A stretch of DNA of 64,000 nucleotides from Antedon bifida (taxonomy: Eukaryota > Echinodermata > Crinoidea > Comatulida > Antedonidae), in NCBI GenBank assembly GCA_963402885.1, contig OY727096.1:19201820-19265819 (forward strand), in the 5' to 3' direction. The position numbers and the translations under genes were made by a program. Below, piece after piece: positions 47,801-58,534 of the stretch. Numbering within the stretch: the first letter of the stretch is position 1; each line of letters opens with the position of its first letter. The notes beneath the pieces were generated by a model. It saw only the letters and a program-made list of their open reading frames with translations, was not told the origin of the DNA and did not search any database.

Positions 47801-48866
47801 AAGAGAAAACACTACTGTACCCCTTCAATGTGTTTTGTTTCAAATTAACTGATAATGCTGATCAGCACAATGATCTTATCTGCGACCTTCATCTTCAAAA
47901 GGCTAGAGTACTTTACTAATTAGTACTTTGGTGTCATCTTATCTTCTCACAGAAAACCTATATCCTTCTTGTTGCCAGGTTATTTACATTAGGCTAATTT
48001 TATATTCACTTACAAACTGTACTGTAGTAATGATAATGAATACATTTTGAGGATTTTCTGATATAATAATTTCACTTTGTGACATTACTTAATACTTAAT
48101 TACAGTACTTCAAGTACTTGGTATCATATGACATTCATACAATAAAATAGTTTAAAAGTCATTGATATTTATACGAAAGTTGCTCTGGTCAATGTCAGAA
48201 AATATTAAAACATTAACATCAGTGATTGGTATACTACGAAGTTACCTTAACCAGAAATTGATACAATCAACATTGTTATACATTCACAATGGACACCGCT
48301 AAACAAAGTCATTCACCCAGAAGGAAAACCTTTTGTTTGGAGATTTAGGAAATGGGCTTTTACCGAGGTATATCGAACGAATAGTACACACCAAAATAAC
48401 ATTATTGATTAGGGGAATACTATTTGTGCCGACTATTGAAACAGGTGTATAATATGCAGTGGCACAGAAGCTTGGTTTTTAATATTCTTACCTGGTATTT
48501 CAGGGGTAATGGGCTCAATACTCATACTTGTCAAATGAAACATGTGGAAGAGTGAAATTACAATTTACAATGTAATTCACTCTTCCCTGGTAAAAAAAAA
48601 ATGCTAGTTCTAATGTACTTGTTAGTAGGTGGTATAATAGCTTGGTGCTTAACATGTTTGCCTAACATTTTTTGGAAACTGTGTTCAATTCTGTTATAAA
48701 CCAAATAAAATGTTCTTAACAAGAGCAATGCTCGGTACTTACCAAGCAACAAAATTTTAACAATTTGTTCTTCGGCCTTAGCCAGATCGACAAGCTGTTT
48801 ATCGATTGCCGAACTCCTCATCTTAGCTTTCCGCTGTTCTTGGTCTAAACTCAGACATACACCCAT
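35803..48866 (-). CDS. Heterotrimeric G-protein alpha subunit, divergent class (possibly G-alpha-v)
   Basis: GTP-binding switch coupled to seven-pass receptors (family knowledge). Coding exons: 48743-48866, 46258-46349, 42818-42910, 39914-40074, 36882-37010, 36548-36677, 36113-36272 and 35803-35993; phases agree; 359 residues, the usual size. MGVCLS gives the Gly2 myristoylation signal and Cys4 for palmitoylation. P-loop GAGESGKST at 42-50; switch I RVRIRTTG with catalytic Arg181; DVGGQR at 203-208 with catalytic Gln207; NKVD at 272-275; TTATDT at 329-334 where most classes have TCAT. The C-terminus ENLEAASLL lacks the Cys at -4 that pertussis toxin modifies in Gi/o, and does not match Gq, Gs or G12 tails that I recall. 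Class is therefore open; the fifth class Gv is a guess. Introns are long and repeat-bearing. Confidence 0.93.
37011..39913. other. 2.9-kb G-alpha intron, no recognised gene
   Basis: AT-rich, with short repeated words such as GAAAACATG...AAAT (about 38205 and 38455) and at its left end a segment AGTAGAACCCTATTAAGGGG (39820-39880) that belongs to a dispersed repeat also seen near 7240 and 43975. No RNA gene or conserved frame. Confidence 0.4.
39818..39905. repeat. Dispersed repeat containing CCTATTAAGGGGACACC
   Basis: An inverted pair (CCTATTAAGGGGACACC ... CCCCCTTAATAGGGGTGTC) in an 88-bp segment ending GGCTGTAGTGTTAAA. Related segments lie at about 7235-7300 (GTGTCCTCTGAATAGGGGTT, GGCCATAGTGTTAAA) and 43955-44010 (CTTAATAGGGTTCTACTGTA). 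Confidence 0.55.
41403..41514 (-). repeat. Interspersed repeat, copy 2 of 2, with a tetranucleotide tract
   Basis: Reverse-oriented relative of 618-719. Within it the GACC/AACC tetranucleotide has expanded (about 41449-41475), where copy 1 has only GTTAGTTGGTCGGT. One end forms a small hairpin AGTCGCGT-TGC-ACGCGACT. Confidence 0.65.
43230..43790. repeat. Internally repetitive AT-rich stretch in a G-alpha intron
   Basis: The word TATAACAATAG(T/G)GTG recurs with CGCTCGTG/CGCCTGAC and TTTATGAAC words (about 43350-43420 and 43635-43700). Not recognised; it may be a decayed transposon. Confidence 0.3.
45330..45480 (+). repeat. Two-unit direct repeat in a G-alpha intron
   Basis: GTGTGCTACAAATTTCACTC and GTGTTGTAAATCGCACTC, each followed by CTCAA and later GGGGTG/GGAGTG, spaced about 70 bp. 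No coding potential. Confidence 0.4.
46750..46945. repeat. GC-rich insert in a G-alpha intron, probable transposon fragment
   Basis: Markedly GC-rich against an AT-rich intron, with GGGG and GGCC words (CCCAGGGGCCCAGAAC, GGGGGCCTCTGAG, ACCAGGGGCCTCAGG). The left side TGGTGTAACGG resembles a polymerase III A-box, but no B-box follows. CAGGGG-type ends recall hAT elements; unproven. Confidence 0.4.
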
Positions 48867-50384
48867 GTTAAAAAAGTTTAGTCAAACAAATGGTCAATTT
48901 AAAATGAGCACTCTCAAATCATTGAATCGGTAATATATTTGTGTCAAAATAATTGTTTCTTTTTGCATATTTTTTATAATTTTCATTTAATAGTCAGAGT
49001 TAACCATTCTCAGTCATTTTAAGTATATACTCCATCATTCAGTAGGAACCTAATTTGAGTAATCAGCTGAAGTTGGATGCTTGCTGGGTTGAAATTTATA
49101 AGAGCAATGACCTACAAATGAAGAGAAATAAATTGCATGTTAATCTGGGCATTCAATCAAAATTAAACACTTTTTGCTGGAAAAGTGATCAAATGTATTT
49201 TCAATCTTAATGAGGGGAGACCTCCCAAGTATGATGCAAGGTACAGTTAACATTTTATCTGCTAGAATTTAGCAGCAAAAGCCTGTTTAAACTACACACG
49301 ATGAACTATGATGACGGATAAATACACATTTTTTTCTGCAAAAATGAAATTAGGAAAGCTTTCATCATATATTTTCACAAATCCGACCAAATGATGTCAT
49401 GATCAATAAGATTAAGAACAAAATCGTTTCGATACAACGATTTTGTTCTTAATCTTATTGATCTTGGTGATCATGACATTTAATTTTTTAAAACTGGTTT
49501 TCCAGATATGATAAATTTGTCTACTACTGTATGTATGTATGTCACTAATTATTAATTATTATATTACATTTAGCTTATGCAAAAGTGTTGAAAAGTTCAA
49601 TCTTTGTAAGAACTCTATGTTAAGTATGGAGTCACTGTCAAAAAAAAATTTTTGTTACAAAATATTTTAATAAAATAATATAATAATATAAATATTAATA
49701 AATGCAATTTAAATAATTTTTAAACAAATATTGCATTGTCATTAACAAATACAGTTCAATATTAATTAATTATAAAATAACTAATAGTAGCCTTCAATTC
49801 CTTAAAATCAATATTCTGTGTCCCAGCAAGCTAAAATCAGTATCGTATGGAGTTGTAGTACCAGCAAATCAGTCATAAATCATCCATCACACTGACACAC
49901 GCGCTACCACATGCTGGTTTTCAGTCTCCCTGGCATTGTTCGAAATATAATTGTACAAATATAAAATAAATATTATAGTTGTAGATAGTTAACTTACATT
50001 TAAATAACTAACAATTATAGAAATTATACCTTAATGCAAGTGAAGAAAAGCTCCCTTTCAACCAAAAACCAGACAAATACTTTCTGGTTCTGTTTATCGT
50101 TTGTTTACAAACCTAATCCTGAAATTCACTAAAGCGTGACCGCCGTAAAATTATAGAGGGCGCGATATACATTATTCAAATTGGTGGTTTAGCCCCCTCA
50201 ACGGTCATAAGTAGAACATTCCATTTTATTTATTTTGATGATTAGTTTGTTGCTGTGTGGTAGAAAAAAATCATATAAATGTTGATTTTTGACTGTTTAT
50301 AATTTTGAAAACCATAAACCACAGAGCGGGGCTCCCTCTTTAAATTTATGTGTGTATCATTTGTAAGAAAATTACTTTTTCACA
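48867..50384. promoter_or_regulatory. Head-to-head interval G-alpha / IFT56
   Basis: 1.5 kb between the two start codons. On the G-alpha strand a 5' UTR acceptor is plausible at about 49110 (TTTGTAG) and donors at about 50028 and 49995, suggesting an upstream non-coding exon near 50030-50110. A long hairpin lies at 49394-49479. Just inside the IFT56 first intron (50388-50730) AGGCCT occurs at least four times. Promoter position is inferred. Confidence 0.4.
49394..49479. repeat. 86-bp long hairpin
   Basis: Inner arms 49406-49428 and 49436-49458 are perfectly complementary over 23 bp (left arm begins ATAAGATTAAGAACAAAATC) around a 7-base loop. The outer 12 bp (ATGTCATGATCA at 49394-49405 with TGATCATGACAT at 49468-49479) also pair perfectly, separated by a 9-base bulge on the right side. 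Lies between the G-alpha and IFT56 genes, in the presumed G-alpha 5' intron. Confidence 0.85.
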
Positions 50385-53300
50385 ATGGTAAGTTTAAGCT
50401 AGGCTTAGTAAATAGTTAGATAATGTTATGTGTAGCCCGTCTAATGCCGTTTTGTCGTGAGACGTGGTGGGTGGAAAACGTAGGCGGATGTTACTGACAG
50501 GCCTAGCTCTGGCGTCCATAGCAACGGCGAACTAAACCCGCTAAAGTATGCAAACCATGACGTTTTCTATAAGGATTTCTAACCCTTATTGTTTAGAAAT
50601 GTATTTGCAATAGGATTGTAAGATATAGGCCAGGCCTATTTAAAATTTTAAATGTCAAAACAACTGTTTTTGACATACATAGCTAGCCTAGTAGTAGTAG
50701 TAGGCGAGGCCTACATACACTATAGGCCTAGCATAGCATAAATAAAAGTAAAAAATAAATTAAAGTCCACATTATTTATTCATAACTCTTTCAAAGTAAG
50801 ACACAACAACTGTAAATAAATACTACTTCTTGGTTTTTTATAATTTCAGATGCTCTCAAGGCAAAAGCCGGCCACAGGGCCTGGCAGTACAACACCAGCT
50901 TCGCAAGAAAATAAAAAAAAGAAACAGATGCCAACACTTGATGAGTTCTTGCAGCTGAGAGACTATACTGGCGCTATTACCCTTTTAGAAGTAATTAAAA
51001 AATAAACTATTTAAATAATAATTGACTGTAAAATTCTTATACTACCTAATAATATATTCATTACATTTTTATTTTTTCATGTGCAAGAGTTCTCGGCAGT
51101 GCCTATCAAAATATTGGTACAACATTTTAATCAAATTGTTATGTTTTGCAAAATGTATCAACAGAAGAGAATGAAAATATCACCAAATTAATCTTTTATA
51201 AGATTGCCTTTGATGTCCCGGTTATTATATATAGTAATTGAAAAAGTATAGGCTCCGTTATTTTCATTTAATGATTTTATAATTTTATTTTCTCCAGTTT
51301 ACCAGAAATAATGGCAAAGGTAGTGATGAACAAGACAGTTGGATTGCATACTGTGCATTTCATCTGGGTGATTACAAGAGAGCAATGGAGGAGTATGAAC
51401 GCTTGACGCGGAAGGAGGCTTGTAATCCTGACCTTTGGTGCAATCTTGGTTGCTGTTACTTCTTCCTAGGAATGTACAGGGAGGCTGACACAGCAGTATC
51501 TAAAGGTTAATACAACCTTTTTTTCCTAGTAATATAATACAGTTGGTGCCATTTCCAGGCATGGATAGAATTTCTTTTTTGCAGAATACTCCCTAACGTT
51601 GATTTAAATTCCTTTTGGTCCTGAACCTAACCCATTGTCTGTGATTTCCACTATGAAAGGCACATACTCATTTTTAATGTAAATGTAATTAGTTAAAAAC
51701 AGCCTGTTTCATGCTATTTTAAAAAAAATATTTTGTTTCATTTTAGCTCCACAGAACAGTTTACAAAACAGACTGCAGTTTCACTTATCACAAAAGGTAT
51801 GACAAGCAGCAATACACATTAAAGTTGTAAAAAATATATTTAAGATTCCTCTGTTGCAGATTTACAATTTCTTTTAATATGCAATAATAACTTGTTGTCT
51901 TTAGTTTAATGATGAGAAGCGTTTGATGCAATACCACCAAGAGTTGCAAGATAAGATAGAAGATCAGCTAAGTTTGGCGTCAATTCACTATCTCCGAAGC
52001 CACTACCAAGAAGCTATAGATATATACAAAAGAATATTACTAGACAACAGGTACAGTAAAAGGCCATTACAGCCACTGCAGTTGATGCAGTAATTAATTG
52101 TGTCACCACATTTGAAGAAAACCAACTACTTATGGGTTTGTTTTGACACACTACACCTGTATATGGATCCATATTTAAATTATTCATTAGCATATGACCA
52201 AGGTGCATATCATCACAAATCTCTCTCTAATCTCTAACTATTTTAATTTGTTTTTCAGAGACTCGCTTGCTCTTAACGTCTACGTAGCACTGTGTTATTA
52301 CAAGTTAGACTACTATGACGTGTCTCAAGAGGTGCTTGCGGTATACCTGCAGAACTTCTCAGATAGTGCAGTGGCACTGAACCTCAAGGCTTGTAACCAC
52401 TTCAGACTGTACAATGGAAAGGCTGCTGAGGTGTGTAATCACCTTGACACATTTCTTCTCTATCAAACAATTATAACAGCCATTGTTCATTTAATTAAAT
52501 AAAAAAAAAAACACCTTTTCTTTCAGGCTGAGCTGAAGAACTTACAAGACCTAGCTTCACCGTCGTTTACGTATGCTCAAGATCTAATCAAACATAACTT
52601 GGTGTGTTTTTTTTAATAAACTATCATTTGAAATCTTAAGGAATTTTGTTTTGTAGTCAATACCTGGTTAATGAGCTTACAGGTAGTTGATATCATGCTA
52701 TGATAGGTGCTTTGAGCTGTTCAAAGAAACCAAAAGAACAACCTGGTTTACAACTGTTATTCTTTTTTCAGGTTGTATTTCGTAGTGGCGAGGGTGCACT
52801 TCAAATTTTACCTCCACTGATAGATGTGATTCCAGAAGCTAGGTTAAATCTTGTAATCTATCACCTCCGACAAGGTTAGAATCAATTTTATATCCATTCT
52901 AAACTTAAAGCTCTGTGTACACTATCAAACTAGTTTGACAAAAAATAACTGTGGTGACATGCCAAAATATGCTAGTGATATGACATCATCATGTCCACCA
53001 ATCGTTCAGGTCTATGAAATTCCTCGGTGATTTTGTCCGTACATTTTCCACAACGTTGGTATAATATAATACTATTATTACTATTTTCTTTGTACAGATG
53101 ATGTTAATGAAGCCTATGCACTAGTGAAAGATGTCGAACCAACCACCCCTCAGGAGTACATATTAAAAGGGGTTGTAAATGCCACTCTGGGACAAGACAC
53201 ACAATCTGTTAGTATAATGTTTTGTATATTGTTTCTGCCAGCGTGTTGGTATAATAAATAATGAACTTTATTTCAGCAATTTACAAGCCATATAAAATAC

Positions 53301-55127
53301 ATCAGAAAATAAAAGCACATCAATCATAAAACAACATTTAAAAGACAAGGAATCAATAAATACAAATTACAAATGTTATGTTATGACTAGTATTTGCTTT
53401 ACTGACATATCTTGCATATATTTTCAGAGAGAACATTTAAAGATCGCTCAGCAATACTTTCAACTAGTTGGAGGCTCTGCAAGTGAATGTGGTAAGACTG
53501 TCTTTCAATCAAATTAATGAATACTGAACATCAGACAAGATGCAGATGATCATACATGTTAAAGTCATATTCATTCAACAAATGTTGCATTTCTTCCTTT
53601 ATTTAGATACAATACCAGGTAGACAGTGCATGGCATCATGCTTCTTTCTCTTAAAGCAATTTGAAGATGTTTTGATTTATCTGAACTCTGTCAAAGTAAG
53701 CAACTATTCTTATATCAATTAAAAACTATCAAGTATCATTAATGAAACGACTTTGAAATCACAGAAGTTGTTAAAGTATATCCTCATCTATGCGATTTAT
53801 ATTTGCTCTTTTAGAGTTATTTCTATAACGATGACTCTTTCAACTTCAACTATGCCCAAGCAAAGGCTACGGCTGGAAACTTCAAAGAAGCTGAAGAGGT
53901 AAGTTTGCAAATTAGACCCCTTCCCGTGCTCCAAATTTTGTCCTATTTTGAATATTCTACTCATGGTTACCCCCAAAACTAGATAAAACAATTAAAACCT
54001 TTTGTTTCAATTTGTTTGACGTCAAACCTTATACAGTATATAGAGTACTGGACTAAAGTTATAATACACCTCTATTCACTGACATCATTAACTTCTTCTG
54101 GAGAGACAATTTAACCAGATAGTTCTTATTGACAGACAAGACAAGTTGGTCTGAAGGAATTATTTTTCTACTGTAGTCTTGTACAGCATGCAGGATTTAA
54201 TCCTAGCTCCATTTCTTTTCTAATCATTGTATAATGTTTTCTTTCAGATTTTTCTTCTAATTCAGAGCGAGAAGATCAAGAAAGACTACATCTATCTAAG
54301 CTGGCTTGCAAGATGCTGTAAGTGAATCAAGTTGCTCTTATATGTATGTATGTACAGTACTATGCATGTCACAATCACACATTTTGGTGGTGTTTTACAG
54401 ATATAATGAACCGCAAGGCTCGTCTGGCCTGGGAGTTGTACCTGAAGATGGAGACATCAGGAGAATCTTTCAGTTTACTGCAGCTGATTGGCAATGATTG
54501 CTACAAAGTAAGGCATTGGAATCATTTTGTTGTATGTAGGATAGCTTTTACTTGAAGATAAGATAGATAAGATTTATAAAGCGCACATCTATATCCACAA
54601 AGTGCTCAAGGCGCTTGAACTTGAACTAAAGTTATTCTGATGATTTTGACAAATCTTGAGTAACTCTTGTTATCAATATACAGTACTGTACCATTGTTTT
54701 CTCTTTGTAGATGGGTCAGTTTTATTATGCAGCAAAAGCTTTCGATACACTTGAGCGACTTGATCCTAACCCTGAATATTGGGAAGGCAAACGGGGAGCT
54801 TGCGTTGGAGTGTTTCAACAGATCATTGCAGGACATGAACCTAGGTAAGACCACAGGATCACTTGCTAGTACTTGAATAATTCTTGTGAAGATTTTATGA
54901 CAAGAATTAGTTTTAGGAAGATCCTTGAAAACATACCATAGGCTTTGCTCTAGGTCTTGAGAATAAATCTATTATCAGAGAAACAGAATAAGCATTTCTT
55001 CTTTATTTTCAGAGAAACGCTCAGAGATATCCTCCAAATTCTGAGAAACACAGGAAACCCACAGGTCGAGTACATCATCAGAGCCATGAAGAAGTGGGCA
55101 AAGGACAACAGAGTACCAATTAGCTAG
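50385..55127 (+). CDS. IFT56: IFT56 / TTC26, intraflagellar transport complex B TPR protein
   Basis: IFT-B subunit (DYF-13) needed for carrying ciliary motility cargo (family knowledge). Coding exons: 50385-50387, 50850-50990, 51298-51505, 51747-51796, 51905-52050, 52259-52430, 52527-52601, 52772-52874, 53098-53207, 53428-53491, 53607-53695, 53815-53898, 54248-54317, 54401-54507, 54711-54844 and 55013-55127; phases agree; 556 residues against about 554 in human. TPR-like segments throughout; strongly conserved strings include [72 protein letters not shown] and [15 protein letters not shown]. The first coding exon holds only the ATG; the second exon begins with another ATG, giving MMLSR as in vertebrates. 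Divergent from the G-alpha gene, convergent with ATF7IP. Confidence 0.97.
52908..52998. mobile_element. MITE family 1, copy 7 (truncated)
   Basis: Left end AAGCTCTGTGTACACTATCA after TA, interior TGACATCATCATGTCCA, right half missing. In the IFT56 intron 52875-53097. Confidence 0.75.
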
Positions 55128-58100
55128 GAAAACATTGAAGCTTACTTGTTTTACTATTGTATTATAAACCCATGGTTTTTTGCATCACATTTAACTAAAG
55201 TTAATTGCAGTATAACTATATTATAATATTCTAAATATTTTCACCAATCTTAAATATGTGTAAATATTACTTATACAGTATAATAGTTCACTATAATATC
55301 TCTATGCCGATTTAAATTGTGGGAAGGCTACCTGTACATATGCGATTGCCTGTACTCTATTGCTTCTAGCTTTGATAAACCATGGAGGAGCTACTAATTA
55401 CAGTACCAGTAAAATGGCCAACTTAAAAAAGTTACTGTAATACCATCACCTTGATGAAAATTATTGTAAATAAGAGTGAATATTGTACATTTCATTGTCT
55501 ACAAAGCTTGGTTTGACTTTTTTTTTAGCTAATACAGTATTTCCAAGTGTATTGTGAATGGCTATTGGATAATGTTTAGTATCCAGTATTCATACTGTAC
55601 AGTACTGTAGTAAACCAGTTCAATATACTGTACTTAATTATTGGTAGTGTATGACAAAAACAAATGTATTCTCTTGTTTCATATTAAAGATCAGTACAAA
55701 GAACAAAACCAGTCAAAATTCATTGTTTCTTTATTATATAGAAAACTAATATAAACACTGATTATAAATTAATTTTACAAGTGGGTTCAACAAGTATCAA
55801 CAAACAACAGATTTTGTGAAAATGCATGTGTACTAAAACAAGAAACTTTTTGAGAATCATAGAATACATAGTGACTGGCAATACGACATTAATATTACTA
55901 TCAGTAAAGGCTGTTACACACAACAATGATAACGATTAACAATAAATAAATATACAGTCAGCCAGATCCAAGTCAAGAATTTTTGTGATGTCTGCATATG
56001 TTAAAAAAACGCAACAAATCCGAAAATATCACAGATTACAATTATCATGAAAACAACTCTTCCAACAACAGTAGGATATATTACTGCAGTAGAATCATAA
56101 TTAAATTATTTATTTGATCAAATCTGCACCAGAACTATTCTTCCAAATCGGAACTTGAAAGTTAATACAGTATATACACTATAAATAGTGATGAGGTAGG
56201 TTTACATAAAACAACACAAATGGTATGAAAATAAAACTTTTCTGAAATCTGGACATTTTGGATCTAAGAAGCTCAGGTTTGTTAAACTTTCCCAATCTAT
56301 ACATGTATAATATTCACCATGTACTGTATCTCCACATGCCGTTATCTATCCAGTAACATCCATCCATTCTGACATATGGATAATGAGGTGCCTTTTTATT
56401 TGAAGATTTATGGCCTGTGATACATATGTAGCACTGTATTACAGAACTTGCCTATGATACTGGATGAATTATAAATACAATACAGAATTGGATTCAATAT
56501 TAGTACCACATGTGTATGCACAATCTATTATAGTAAACACCTGTGCCAACTAATACTAAGCGACCCTGTACCATTTATGAAAAACAAACACTGCATTTTA
56601 GTTGTCCCAATGTCAGTAACAAAAACTTAAAATAGATACAGTATTGTAAATAAACTTATAATACTTTACATGCTACAAAAATAAACTATACAGTATATAC
56701 TACGTTTTCATTATGCTTAGTAATACAAATTGTATGAATATATTCATTAAACTAAGTACACATTGCTTCAAGAATATGATTGATATATTCAAGTGTGTGG
56801 TAGCTGTACATTGATAATTAGTTGCTGCAGTACATTGCCCTGAGAGAACATTTTAAAATCATTCTTTACTCAAATCATGTATGATGCAATGGTTCAGTTA
56901 TTCCATGTCAAAGCTTGCTACAAATATACTCATGAAAGGAGATATAAATACATAACATACTTCAAACATAAATACAGTCAAATCAGAAGAGAACATACTC
57001 CATACAATCATGCAGATTATTATCAGACCAGCTGAAAGAAGAGGTGGTAATAATATATAAGATGTGTGAATGTTAATGGCAGAGTTTTCAATTGGAAAGA
57101 AACAAGTCAAGGTGATTGTGCCTGGATGTCTTAAAATTGTTCATGTTGAAGATGCTCTTAAGGTCCTTAGAAAGGTTGAAAGTTGAAGATGCTCTTAAGG
57201 TCTGTAGAAATGTTTGATAGAGTGGGTTTAGTTCCATATAAAGGTTCTAAGTTGAAGATGCCTTTCAGTTCCTTATAAAAGTTGGAGATTTCTTAAGGTT
57301 CTTAGAAATGTTCAATAGAGCAGCATGCCTTATACTCCTTTGAATCATTCAATCTCTCTATCTATTCAATCAGTTTAATCTATTACAACCTAGCCTGCCA
57401 GTAAATGACTCAACGTCATTATAATTGCCTGGTTCTAAAATATTTCTGGTACATCCTCTCTCAAAGACAATCACTAGAATATACTAGTACACAAAATAGT
57501 TTTCCGCAACAAAAAATAACATGCATCATAAAGTACTTTACACTAATGCACTACTATAGAATCTAATTATTTTTTCTAACAATTTTTCTAACATTATCGC
57601 ATATTACAAATAATGTATTCTACTATAGCTACATGTATTTACAACATATATATTTACTTGTTATAGTTTTTATTGGGGTTCTTGTGGTAGTATGCAGATC
57701 TATGCATATAAAATATATCACCGACTAGACATACTCCTTAAATACACAAATGAACAGTAAAACCTGCTCCTACAGATTAGGAAAATTGAAGCATCTCAAA
57801 CAAAGTACTATACTGTGGCAGTAAGTATTTGTAAAATATTTGCAAATACTTGTCCAACACACAAATTCATATGTCTTTGTTTAAACCACTTCCAACTTAA
57901 ATCACTTCTTAGGCCAACAGGCCAACTTAAACTCATGCTTGTATGTATGAGGTAATTTTGGCATTGGTTTTTGGCGATAAGAAAAGTAACTCCTGGTGTT
58001 GAGAGCCTGCGACTGGTAAGCAATTATGTTGAACTAACATGCAAAGTCTGCGACAAAATATATGTTGAAAAAATGAACTTGACATGGCACTAGTGTGAAG

Positions 58101-58534
58101 CATGGTAACATAAGACGTACAGAAAATAAATATTTTAACATCTCTGATACCAGAGAATAAAACCAAATATCTCGTCTTGAAGGAAATGTTTGTATACTAT
58201 ATTACTGCATAAAATATTGTCTGAACAACAACAATACTGATTATACTTCAGCAAAGTGATGTGAATACATTAGAATACAAAAATGATGTGGATGATATCA
58301 CATCACAATTTTTGTAGTGAAGTGGACTTAATGGAAACACATAAATGACTAAAAAGCAATTCAAGGCATAGACAAATAAATGTAAATACAGTATAGACTG
58401 CACAATTGTGATGTCATAATATAATAGGGACATCACTGTTGACATTTTTCAGTGTAAGAATGGAGACTTGACTTCTTTAAACTGTTGGAAAAACAAAAGT
58501 GGTATAAGACTTGTATATTTCACACCTATACTTA
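55128..58534. other. Convergent 3' interval IFT56 / ATF7IP
   Basis: Probably mostly 3' UTR. An ATTAAA at 55683-55688 could end IFT56, and a reverse AATAAA (TTTATT at 55730-55735) could end ATF7IP, which would give the latter a 3' UTR of about 2.8 kb. A degenerate direct-repeat stretch lies at 57140-57320. Many CAGTAC/TACTGTA words; no conserved frame or RNA gene found. Confidence 0.4.
57140..57320. repeat. Degenerate direct repeats in the presumed ATF7IP 3' UTR
   Basis: GTTGAAGATGCTCTTAAGGT occurs twice (about 57147 and 57179), then GTTGAAGATGCCTTTCAGTT and GTTGGAGATTTCTTAAGGTT, each followed by a TAGAAA or TATAAA word; spacing is 30-60 bp. Confidence 0.6.
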
